Of a stretch of 13,217 nt of DNA, positions 6,146 through 12,295 are shown in pieces. The notes beneath the pieces are model-generated. The model made no database searches and was not told the DNA's origin. It saw only the letters and a program-made list of their open reading frames with translations. This DNA comes from a bacterium. Lineage in GTDB: Bacteria > Tectomicrobia > Entotheonellia > Entotheonellales > Entotheonellaceae. The DNA is taken from assembly GCA_027294925.1 (NCBI GenBank), contig JAPULM010000043.1:1-13217 (forward strand), written 5' to 3'. The position numbers and the translations under genes are program-made. Position 1 is the first letter of the stretch. Every line of letters begins with the position of its first letter.

Positions 6146-8059
6146 ATGGGAAAAATTATTGGTATCGATTTAGGCACGACCAACTCTGTTGTGACGGTAA
6201 TGGAAGGCAGTGAGCCGGTCGTCATTACCAATCGTGAAGGGAATCGTATTACCCCATCGGTCGTGGCGTTTGCTAAAGATGGTGAACGCCTCGTTGGACA
6301 AATCGCTCGACGCCAAGCCGTTACCAACCCGGAAAACACCATTTACTCGATCAAACGCTTTATGGGACGTCGGTACGATGAAGTGCGCGAAGAGATTTCT
6401 ATGGTGCCCTATAGCGTTATCGAGGCCAAAAATGGCGATGTTTGGGTAAAGAGTAATGATAAAGAATATGCGCCTCCTGAGCTGTCTGCGATCATCCTGC
6501 AGAAACTGAAGGAAGCCGCCGAAGACCATCTCGGCGAAGCGGTTACAGAGGCCGTCATTACGGTGCCGGCGTATTTCAACGACAGTCAACGTCAGGCTAC
6601 CAAAGACGCTGGTAAGATTGCCGGGCTGGACGTCAAACGTATTATCAACGAACCCACGGCAGCAGCCCTTGCCTATGGCTTAGACAAGAAAAAAGATGAA
6701 ACGATTGCTGTGTATGACTTTGGTGGTGGGACCTTCGATATTTCGATTCTAGAAGTTGGTGACAACGTCGTGGAAGTTAAAGCCACGAACGGTGATACGC
6801 ATCTCGGTGGTGATAACTTAGACCAGCGCATCATGGAATGGTTGAGCAGTGAATTCAAACAGGATCAAGGCATTGACCTAAGCGGTGATCCGATGGCGAT
6901 GCAACGCTTGAAAGAAGGCGCTGAGAAAGCCAAATGCGAACTTTCCAGCGTGCAAGAGACAGAAATTAACTTACCTTTCATTACTGCCGATGCCAGCGGC
7001 CCGAAGCATTTGCTGATGAAGCTCACGCGTGCCAAATTCGAGCAAATGGTCGAGGATCTAGTGAAGCGCAGCATTGAGCCCTGCAAAGTAGCGCTGCGGG
7101 ATTCCAGTCTATCACCCAGTGAAATTGACGAGGTTGTTCTGGTGGGCGGTTCAACCCGCATACCGATAGTGCAAGAAGCGGTTAAACGTCTGTTTGGCAA
7201 AGAGCCCAACAAGACGGTCAACGCTGATGAAGTCGTCGCGATAGGAGCTGCAGTACAAGGCGGTGTGCTATCCGGCGATGTAAAGGACGTGTTATTACTC
7301 GATGTCACCCCGCTGTCGTTAGGTATCGAGACGCTGGGTGGTGTGATGACCAAGCTCATCGAGCGCAATACCACTATTCCGAAGAAAGAAAGTCAAATTT
7401 TTTCTACTGCGACAGACAATCAGCCGAGCGTAGAAATCCATGTTTTGCAGGGCGAACGTGAGATGACAGTTGACAACCGAACCTTGGGGCGGTTTCAACT
7501 TGAGGGGATTCCAGCCTCGCCACGCGGCATCCCGCAGATTGAAGTCACCTTTGATATTGACGCCAATGGTATCGTTAGCGTCAAGGCGAAGGACCTCGGA
7601 ACAGGGAAAGAGCAGGCCATCACGATTACCGGCGCCGGCGGCATTGATCAGAATGAAATCGATCGCATGGTGACCGACGCCGAAGCACATTCCCAAGAGG
7701 ATAGCGAGCGGCGCAAATCGGTCGAGACGCACAACCAGCTCGATTCTCTGGTCTATCAGACTGAAAAAACGCTACAAGAAAATCGGGACAACCTCGACCC
7801 GGCTGATATCAGTGCGCTTGAGACAGCCTTAAATGAAGGCAAAGAAGCACTCAAAGGCGAGGACGTTGCTACCATGGAGAAAGCGCGGGACAACGTCACC
7901 CAGGCATCGCATAAGCTGGCGGAGGCTATGTACAAGCAGGCTGCAGATGGCCAGGCTGCGGGCTCCAACGGGAGCCAGACGGACGCTGATGCAAACGGCA
8001 CGAAGTCTAAAGATAAAGACGGCGACGTGGTCGATGCCGAATTTGAAGACGTCAACTAA
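6146..8059 (+). CDS. dnaK: Chaperone protein DnaK (Hsp70)
   Basis: A 637-residue Hsp70, the usual bacterial length. The ATPase domain shows GIDLGTTNS (6-14), [10 protein letters not shown] (191-200) and [10 protein letters not shown] (331-340). The interdomain linker is [15 protein letters not shown] (381-395). The substrate-binding beta domain includes GERE and [15 protein letters not shown], followed by the helical lid and a disordered Ala/Asp/Lys tail ending [13 protein letters not shown], a common bacterial DnaK C-terminus. It binds exposed hydrophobic peptide segments in an ATP-driven cycle with DnaJ and GrpE in the cytosol. The start is set by AAGGAGG 10 nt upstream and the family N-terminus [14 protein letters not shown]. 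grpE follows after 125 nt that contain two hairpins; dnaJ is not in this window. All functional motifs are intact. Confidence 0.99.
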   Translation: MGKIIGIDLGTTNSVVTVMEGSEPVVITNREGNRITPSVVAFAKDGERLVGQIARRQAVTNPENTIYSIKRFMGRRYDEVREEISMVPYSVIEAKNGDVWVKSNDKEYAPPELSAIILQKLKEAAEDHLGEAVTEAVITVPAYFNDSQRQATKDAGKIAGLDVKRIINEPTAAALAYGLDKKKDETIAVYDFGGGTFDISILEVGDNVVEVKATNGDTHLGGDNLDQRIMEWLSSEFKQDQGIDLSGDPMAMQRLKEGAEKAKCELSSVQETEINLPFITADASGPKHLLMKLTRAKFEQMVEDLVKRSIEPCKVALRDSSLSPSEIDEVVLVGGSTRIPIVQEAVKRLFGKEPNKTVNADEVVAIGAAVQGGVLSGDVKDVLLLDVTPLSLGIETLGGVMTKLIERNTTIPKKESQIFSTATDNQPSVEIHVLQGEREMTVDNRTLGRFQLEGIPASPRGIPQIEVTFDIDANGIVSVKAKDLGTGKEQAITITGAGGIDQNEIDRMVTDAEAHSQEDSERRKSVETHNQLDSLVYQTEKTLQENRDNLDPADISALETALNEGKEALKGEDVATMEKARDNVTQASHKLAEAMYKQAADGQAAGSNGSQTDADANGTKSKDKDGDVVDAEFEDVN

Positions 8060-8070
8060 CATGCCTCGTG

Positions 8071-8105
8071 CGGCAGCGAGAGCGAAATCTTAGCTCCCGC
8101 TGCCG
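8071..8105 (+). terminator. Strong hairpin after dnaK (attenuator or mRNA-stabilising stem)
   Basis: CGGCAGCG (8071-8078) pairs with CGCTGCCG (8098-8105). After one A-C mismatch GAGC pairs with GCTC, for 12 pairs closing a 9-nt loop. It begins 12 nt after the dnaK stop and no T tract follows, so partial termination or protection of the dnaK message is more likely than full termination, given that grpE follows on the same strand. Confidence 0.5.
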
Positions 8106-8124
8106 GCCGATAGCAAGTACATAG

Positions 8125-8143
8125 GCAGGATCAATGATCCTGC
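8125..8143. promoter_or_regulatory. 19-bp perfect palindrome between dnaK and grpE
   Basis: GCAGGATCAATGATCCTGC is a perfect dyad of two 9-nt arms around one central base, 42 nt before the grpE start. As RNA it makes a 7-bp stem with a CAATG loop; as DNA it has the shape of a dimeric repressor operator. It matches no operator I recognise (not CIRCE, HAIR, Crp or Fnr consensus). Confidence 0.45.
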
Positions 8144-8184
8144 GTAAACTCTAGTAGCGCCAGGCATGCAGAAGGAATAGTCGT

Positions 8185-8859
8185 ATGGAAATCGAGGAAC
8201 AGCAGTCCGCGCCTAATGGATCGCAAAGCGACCAAGACCATGTCGAAATCTCCGCGGCAGCAACAAGTTGCTCTGCCGAAGATGGGCAGGGTAGCGAAAC
8301 GGCAGCAGATACCGAATCAACAACCGATGAATTATCGACCGAGGAACTGCAAGCACAATTAGCTGAACAATGCGGCCAAACCACCATGTATTTGGACCAT
8401 TTACAGCGTTTGCAGGCCGAATTTGACAACTATCGCCGCCGCACGAGCCAGGAGCAGTTACAAGCGACGAGTCGTGGCAAGGAAAGTGTACTGCTAGTGC
8501 TTCTTCCCATTCTTGCCAATTTTCATCTTGCCCTGCAACACGCCGATCAGGACCCCAATGCGGTGCGGCAAGGTGTACAGATGATTGGACAGCAGTTGGA
8601 AAGTTTTTTGGCCGAACAAGGGGTTGAGCGCATCGAAACAATTGGGCAACCTTTTGACCCCTCGAAGCATGAAGCGTTGTCGACAGCTCCAGCCACAGAA
8701 GAGACCCCAGCTAACTACATTGTTAATGAGATAAAGGCAGGTTACTTCGTGGATGGACGTATGTTGTGTCCTGCCCAAGTTGTTGTCGCCCGTGCTGTGG
8801 AACCGCCGGAATCCGCGTCAGTAGAACAACCATCAGACCCGCCTCAGGAAGACGGTTGA
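8185..8859 (+). CDS. grpE: GrpE, nucleotide exchange factor for DnaK
   Basis: A 224-residue GrpE that opens the DnaK nucleotide cleft to release ADP, acting as a dimer in the cytosol. Residues 1-50 are acidic and disordered (Ser/Glu/Asp/Gln-rich). A long dimerisation helix follows, with RLQAEFDNYRRRT (75-87). The C-terminal beta wing carries the family signature from GQPFDPSKHEALS through NEIKAGYFVDGRML to PAQVVVA (154-202), and a Pro/Glu-rich tail ends the protein. AAGGA at 8172-8176, 8 nt before the ATG, supports the start. Two positions differ from the pattern I expect: LANF where LDNF is usual (Ala111) and MLCPAQ where a VLRPA-type sequence is common. Neither looks disabling. It is cotranscribed with, or attenuated from, dnaK. 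The acidic head is longer than in short family members. Confidence 0.97.
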   Translation: MEIEEQQSAPNGSQSDQDHVEISAAATSCSAEDGQGSETAADTESTTDELSTEELQAQLAEQCGQTTMYLDHLQRLQAEFDNYRRRTSQEQLQATSRGKESVLLVLLPILANFHLALQHADQDPNAVRQGVQMIGQQLESFLAEQGVERIETIGQPFDPSKHEALSTAPATEETPANYIVNEIKAGYFVDGRMLCPAQVVVARAVEPPESASVEQPSDPPQEDG

Positions 8860-8926
8860 TCGGCAGACTTTAACTTAGGCGTTTTTCTTCCTGCTTCAAA
8901 CCAGGCTGTGATCTCCATAGGCAGAG

Positions 8927-8950
8927 GCCCTGCATTCAGTTATGCAGGGC
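8927..8950. terminator. Hairpin at the converging ends of grpE and the amidohydrolase gene
   Basis: GCCCTGCAT (8927-8935) is the exact reverse complement of ATGCAGGGC (8942-8950), with a 6-nt loop. It covers the stop codon of the minus-strand gene (8936-8938) and lies 67 nt after the grpE stop. Neither strand has a long T tract right after the stem; a T run at 8882-8886 lies between grpE and the stem. It probably serves both convergent transcripts. Confidence 0.5.
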
Positions 8951-9814
8951 TGCAAGTACGGCTGGTAATGTTTTGACAACTTCCTGCATGCAAAGACGCA
9001 AACGCCTAATATTGGGCTCGTGCTTATCTGGCGTTTCACCCTGTGAAACCTGGACAATAAATTCCTGGCGCGGTGTGGTCATGAGCATTGAGGCATTGAT
9101 CTCAATTTGAATCGCATGCACTTGATGCGTTTTGGGACGACCATAAGTACGCACAATGTTTCCCCCGCTATAACCGCTGATATTGTGATGCGCCTCGAAG
9201 CCGTGGGATGTAAACACAGCTTCGATATGAGCAGCCAACAAATAATGACTTGTCACGCCATGCCGAGTACCAATAATCACCTGATGATCATGCATACGTC
9301 GGGGGCTTCCCGTATGGCAATCCAACAGCAAGGCATAACCATGGGCTACTCGCAAGCGCTTGAGTAATTGTTCCAACGTGGTGTAATAAGGATCGTAGAA
9401 TGCTTGTAAGCGTTCTTCGAGATGTGCAGTGCTTAACGGTTGAGTAAAAATCGGGGTGTCGCGGATCGTGTGAGTCCGGACCACGCCACGACGCGAACGC
9501 ACCACGCCATTATCGTGATTGAAATCATCCCGGCGTCGGTTGATATCAACAAAAATGCGCGAAAACGGCGTTGCTAAAATCGTCGTTCCGTGATCATGTA
9601 GATCTGCATAAATATCTCTAACAAATGTGTCGGCAAAGCCGTAGGGAAAGGTCGAAAACCAAGGCTCACAGTAATCGTCGTTGGTGATATGTGGCAAGGC
9701 ATGGGTGCCGTAGTGCGGAATACTCACCAAAATCGGCTTATGGCACTCATCCGAGGGATGTCTGATAATCGGAAATGGTAAACTCATGCGTATGTTACGG
9801 TACTTTCCAGTCAT
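8936..9814 (-). CDS. N-formylglutamate amidohydrolase (HutG/FGase) family protein
   Basis: A 292-residue protein of the N-formylglutamate amidohydrolase family, zinc hydrolases related in fold to carboxypeptidases. Conserved blocks are ILVSIPHYGTHALP (28-41), DTFVRDIYADL (62-72), TPFSRIFVDINRR (82-94), LLLDCHTGSP (162-171, with a likely metal-binding DCH), GYSGGNIVRTYGRP (214-227) and HAIQIEIN (233-240, catalytic Glu candidate). Classical members hydrolyse N-formyl-L-glutamate at the end of histidine breakdown. No hut genes are nearby, so the substrate may be another N-acyl amino acid or amidated compound. Neither the ATG at 9814 nor the later one at 9787 (MSLPFP) has a good Shine-Dalgarno; the longer form is given, and the shorter loses no conserved block. 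A promoter at 9895-9923 drives it, divergent from hslO. Confidence 0.85.
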   Translation of the reverse strand: MTGKYRNIRMSLPFPIIRHPSDECHKPILVSIPHYGTHALPHITNDDYCEPWFSTFPYGFADTFVRDIYADLHDHGTTILATPFSRIFVDINRRRDDFNHDNGVVRSRRGVVRTHTIRDTPIFTQPLSTAHLEERLQAFYDPYYTTLEQLLKRLRVAHGYALLLDCHTGSPRRMHDHQVIIGTRHGVTSHYLLAAHIEAVFTSHGFEAHHNISGYSGGNIVRTYGRPKTHQVHAIQIEINASMLMTTPRQEFIVQVSQGETPDKHEPNIRRLRLCMQEVVKTLPAVLAALHN

Positions 9815-9894
9815 CGGATTGCATGGGTACCATCAAGGATGACGCTCGACGGTCGTGCCCCAAACGATGTTTCTGGCTCCCTATCGTAAGCTGA

Positions 9895-9923
9895 TTTGTA
9901 CCGTCACCCCGGCATATTGTCAA
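9895..9923 (-). promoter_or_regulatory. Sigma70-type promoter of the amidohydrolase gene
   Basis: On the minus strand, a perfect TTGACA (9923-9918) is followed after 17 nt by TACAAA (9900-9895, 4/6). Transcription would start near 9888, giving a leader of about 75-100 nt depending on the ATG used. Confidence 0.55.
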
Positions 9924-9983
9924 GCATCCGTGCTGTTTAACAGCAGGTCGGATTTGGTCTTGCGTCCCATGATATAACTGTGG

Positions 9984-9989
9984 TATAGC
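9984..9989 (+). promoter_or_regulatory. Possible extended -10 for the hslO-crp transcript
   Basis: TGG followed by TATAGC (9984-9989), with TTGCGT at 9960-9965 as a poor -35 at 18 nt. TATAAC at 9973-9978 is an alternative. A start near 9996 would leave a very short leader for hslO, so this is a weak call. Confidence 0.25.
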
Positions 9990-9999
9990 CATAAAAACT

Positions 10000-10005
10000 A
10001 AGGAG
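10000..10005 (+). promoter_or_regulatory. Shine-Dalgarno that favours a TTG start for hslO
   Basis: AAGGAG ends only 1 nt before the ATG at 10007, too close for normal initiation, but 7 nt before the in-frame TTG at 10013. No other ribosome binding site is seen upstream, so TTG is the better start. Confidence 0.6.
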
Positions 10006-10012
10006 CATGACG

Positions 10013-10885
10013 TTGGATAGTTTGGTCACGACTGTTGTTGAAGGAGAGAATATCTTTGGCGTGGCGGCAGTGACCACCGAGTTGGTCGAACGAGCCAGAC
10101 ATCTGCACGGTTCAAGCCCGACAGCGACAGCAGCGCTAGGTCGATTACTCACAGGAGGGGTATTGATGGGCGCCCTACTCAAAGAACCGTCACATCGGGT
10201 CATTCTCCAAATCAACAGTCGAGGTCCGGTCCAAAGAATTGTGGCCGAAGCCGACGGCGAAGGTCATGTCCGCGGCTATCTGGGGCAAGCTGTGATCCAT
10301 GTCCCATCGCGCAATGGTAAACTCGACGTCGGTAGAGCTGTTGGCAAAGGTATTCTGCACGTTATCAAAGAACAGGGTACGCCTGAGCCGTCATCGGGGA
10401 CAGTGCCCTTGGAATCGGGCGAAATCGCCGAGGATCTGGCCGCCTACCTGTTACACTCCGAGCAAATTCCAGGCGCTGTTTCACTAGGGGTTTTTGTCAG
10501 TCCTGACCATACGGTGAGCGCTGCTGGAGGTTTCATGTTGCAGTTTCATTCCACCCTGGACGACGATTTGGTGGATCATATCGAGCAGGCGGTTACGTCG
10601 GTTCCCCATGTCACGACGATGATACGTGAAGATGCACAGCCATATGATATCTTGCAGCGCTCGCTCGGCGGGCTTCCCTTAGAGCAGATCAAATGTGCGA
10701 CACCGCGGTGGCGGTGCTCGTGTTCACGAGAGCGTGTCATTGATGCCCTGGTGGCGCTAGGCGCCGAGGAACTACGTCAATTAATCGCGGAAGAGCCTGA
10801 AACTGAACTCCGGTGTGAATTCTGCTCCACAGCATATGTATTTTGTCAACAACAACTTAAAGCACTGCTCAGTGAAGCGCTTTAA
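10013..10885 (+). CDS. hslO: Hsp33, redox-regulated holdase chaperone
   Basis: A 290-residue Hsp33 (292 if the ATG at 10007 were used). The N-terminal core has the family pattern ALGRLLTGGVLMGALLK and LQINSRGPVQRIVAEADGEGHVRGYL. The C-terminal redox switch has four zinc cysteines in two pairs: RWRCSCSRERV (C235, C237) and LRCEFCSTAYVF (C268, C271), numbered from the TTG. In characterised Hsp33, oxidation by peroxide with unfolding, or by HOCl, releases zinc, forms two disulfides and unmasks a substrate surface; clients are passed to DnaK on reduction. An extra Cys follows at 278 (YVFCQQ). The TTG start is chosen for Shine-Dalgarno spacing. The crp-type gene follows after 23 nt in the same transcript, and dnaK/grpE lie about 1.2 kb upstream. 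Confidence 0.96.
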   Translation: MDSLVTTVVEGENIFGVAAVTTELVERARHLHGSSPTATAALGRLLTGGVLMGALLKEPSHRVILQINSRGPVQRIVAEADGEGHVRGYLGQAVIHVPSRNGKLDVGRAVGKGILHVIKEQGTPEPSSGTVPLESGEIAEDLAAYLLHSEQIPGAVSLGVFVSPDHTVSAAGGFMLQFHSTLDDDLVDHIEQAVTSVPHVTTMIREDAQPYDILQRSLGGLPLEQIKCATPRWRCSCSRERVIDALVALGAEELRQLIAEEPETELRCEFCSTAYVFCQQQLKALLSEAL

Positions 10886-10908
10886 CACACAGGAAAAGGG
10901 GGAAAGCT

Positions 10909-11601
10909 ATGCTGTTGCAACATGTGGATTTTCTCCAGAAAGTGCCGCTCTTATCAGAACTCAATGAGGAACAACTTCGACAGCTTGCCGATGTCGTCCG
11001 CGAACATCACTACAAAAAAAGCGTGACGATCTTCCATGTTGATGATCCAGGGAACGCACTATTTATCCTGAAAAGTGGTCTGGTTAAAATTACCATTGAA
11101 GATCAAAGTGGCCGTGAAATCATTCTCCGCATGCTCTATCCCACTGACGTTTTCGGTGAAATGTCGTTGATTGACGATATGCCACGCTCCGCCACTGTCA
11201 CGACATTAGAGGCAAGTGACGCCATGGTGATCTATCGCGAGCCCTTTCTCAATCTAATTGAAAAGCATCCCAAAATTTTGCTGAACATGACCATTGTGTT
11301 GAGCAGACGTTTACGACGTGTTAACGAGCTTATTCGCAGCCTGGCGTTTCACGATGTCTATGGCAAAGTCGCACGGGTTCTTCTTAATCTGGCAACGGAA
11401 AAAGGACGCACCACGGATGAGGGAACGGTGATCGATTTACGACTCACCCAGCAGGAGCTTGCCGAACTCGCAGGTATGTCCCGTGAAACCATGACCCGCA
11501 CCTTACGCGATTTTCAACAGGCCGGGTGCGTGCGTATTGAATCGGGCATTATCACAATTTTGGAAATCGGCATGCTGCAGCGCGAAATTAGCATGGCTTA
11601 G
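10909..11601 (+). CDS. Crp/Fnr-family transcription regulator
   Basis: A 230-residue regulator. The N-terminal cyclic-nucleotide-binding jelly roll includes GNALFILKSGLVKITIEDQSG and the phosphate-cassette-like VFGEMSLIDDMPRSATV (81-97), with Gly83-Glu84 and Arg93-Ser94 at the positions that hold cAMP in Crp. A long dimerisation helix follows (about 115-145), then a winged helix with the recognition region LTQQELAELAGMSRETMTRTLRDF (179-202). There are no N-terminal cysteines for an Fnr iron-sulfur cluster; the only Cys is in QAGCVR near the DNA-binding domain. A cyclic-nucleotide-responsive regulator is therefore more likely than an oxygen-sensing Fnr, but the ligand is unproven. GGGGGA about 6 nt before the ATG fixes the start. 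Its position just after hslO and before the peroxiredoxin suggests it may control stress genes nearby; I found no clear Crp-type palindrome in this window. Confidence 0.92.
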   Translation: MLLQHVDFLQKVPLLSELNEEQLRQLADVVREHHYKKSVTIFHVDDPGNALFILKSGLVKITIEDQSGREIILRMLYPTDVFGEMSLIDDMPRSATVTTLEASDAMVIYREPFLNLIEKHPKILLNMTIVLSRRLRRVNELIRSLAFHDVYGKVARVLLNLATEKGRTTDEGTVIDLRLTQQELAELAGMSRETMTRTLRDFQQAGCVRIESGIITILEIGMLQREISMA

Positions 11602-11663
11602 CCCTTCGTTGACAGTAGATGATTTCTACCTTGAGACCTAACGTTGTCTGCTTGTAGGGTTGG

Positions 11664-11692
11664 TTGACTCACCGTTTAAAACCCGTTACATT
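11664..11692 (+). promoter_or_regulatory. Promoter of the selenoperoxiredoxin gene
   Basis: TTGACT (11664-11669, 5/6) is followed after 17 nt by TACATT (11687-11692, 4/6). A start near 11699 gives a leader of about 60 nt. A perfect TTGACA at 11609-11614 has no matching -10 and was set aside. The peroxiredoxin therefore probably has its own promoter rather than relying on the crp transcript 158 nt upstream. Confidence 0.5.
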
Positions 11693-11759
11693 ACATCCTG
11701 TCTATCCCATTTTTGTTTTAGAAACCATAGACACGTTTGTTTTTACGAGGAGAATGCAC

Positions 11760-12230
11760 ATGAGTGCACAAGTCGGACAAGATGCGCCTGACTTCACCCT
11801 AAAAGATACGGATATGCAGGATGTGGTTCTCAGTTCGTTTCGTGGACAAAAAAATGTGGTTTTACTATTTGTCCCTCTAGCGTTTACCGGCAGTTGAACG
11901 AACGAACTAGGCTCCGTGCGAGACAACCTAGCGACCTATACCGATCTCAACACAGAAGTATTCGGCATTAGTGTTGACAGTCCATTCTCACAAAAAGCGT
12001 GGAAGGAGCAAGAGAATTACAATTTTAGGCTCCTGAGCGACTTCAACCGCGAAGCGGTTATAGCCTATGGCGCACAGTACGACAACCTGTTAGGCTTCCA
12101 GGGTGTCGCTAAACGAGCCGCGTTTGTCATTGATCAAGCGGGCAAGGTGCAATACGCTGAGGTGTTGGACGACGCAAGAAACTTACCGGACTTTGATAAA
12201 ATTACCGAGACGCTGAGAGGTCTTGGCTAA
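11760..12230 (+). CDS. Selenocysteine-containing peroxiredoxin (1-Cys/AhpE-like), UGA at codon 46
   Basis: Read through one in-frame TGA (11895-11897), this is a 156-residue peroxiredoxin that reduces hydroperoxides. The N-terminus [16 protein letters not shown] is typical of the family. FVPLAFTGS is followed by the TGA codon and then [10 protein letters not shown], so P39, T43 and position 46 form the PxxxTxxC active site with selenocysteine (U46) replacing the peroxidatic Cys. R119 (KRAAFVID) matches the conserved active-site Arg. The region after the TGA is intact to the normal C-terminus. A SECIS-like stem-loop starts 9 nt after the TGA. The protein has no Cys at all, so there is no resolving Cys and recycling must use an outside thiol. 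GAGGAG at 11747-11752, 7 nt upstream, fixes the start. The alternative is a Cys-to-stop mutation or sequencing error, since TGT/TGC to TGA is one base. Confidence 0.88.
11907..11931 (+). promoter_or_regulatory. Bacterial SECIS-like element in the peroxiredoxin mRNA
   Basis: CTAGG (11907-11911) pairs with CCTAG (11927-11931). Inside it CTC (11912-11914) pairs with GAG (11920-11922), with ACAA unpaired on the 3' side, and the apical loop is CGTGC (11915-11919) with GU at its second and third positions. The loop lies 17 nt after the TGA. Bacterial SECIS elements are in-frame stem-loops just downstream of the UGA with a G near the start of a small apical loop, recognised by SelB; this fits. Confidence 0.7.
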
Positions 12231-12253
12231 CCCATTCTCTCTCTTATACCGTA

Positions 12254-12293
12254 GCCGAGGGCTTATTATCGTGGCGCCCTCGGCCTAATTTTT
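12254..12293 (+). terminator. Rho-independent terminator of the peroxiredoxin gene
   Basis: GCCGAGGGC (12254-12262) pairs perfectly with GCCCTCGGC (12276-12284) around a 13-nt loop, followed by CTAATTTTTG. It starts 24 nt after the peroxiredoxin stop and lies before the convergent ChaN-like gene end. GC-rich stem plus T tract is the classical intrinsic form for the plus strand. Confidence 0.85.
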
Positions 12294-12295
12294 GT

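Noticed and set aside
8845..8893. CAGGAAGA / TCTTCCTG pairing across the grpE stop as a terminator.
   Set aside because: The loop would be about 33 nt and the T run is before, not after, the second arm; the hairpin at 8927-8950 is more credible.
11609..11614. Perfect TTGACA as the peroxiredoxin -35.
   Set aside because: No acceptable -10 occurs 16-18 nt downstream; the pair at 11664-11692 is better.
11895..11897. TGA read as a true stop, making the peroxiredoxin a pseudogene.
   Set aside because: The downstream frame is intact for 110 codons, the TGA is exactly at the catalytic residue, and a SECIS-like stem-loop follows. A random nonsense mutation would not predict these together.
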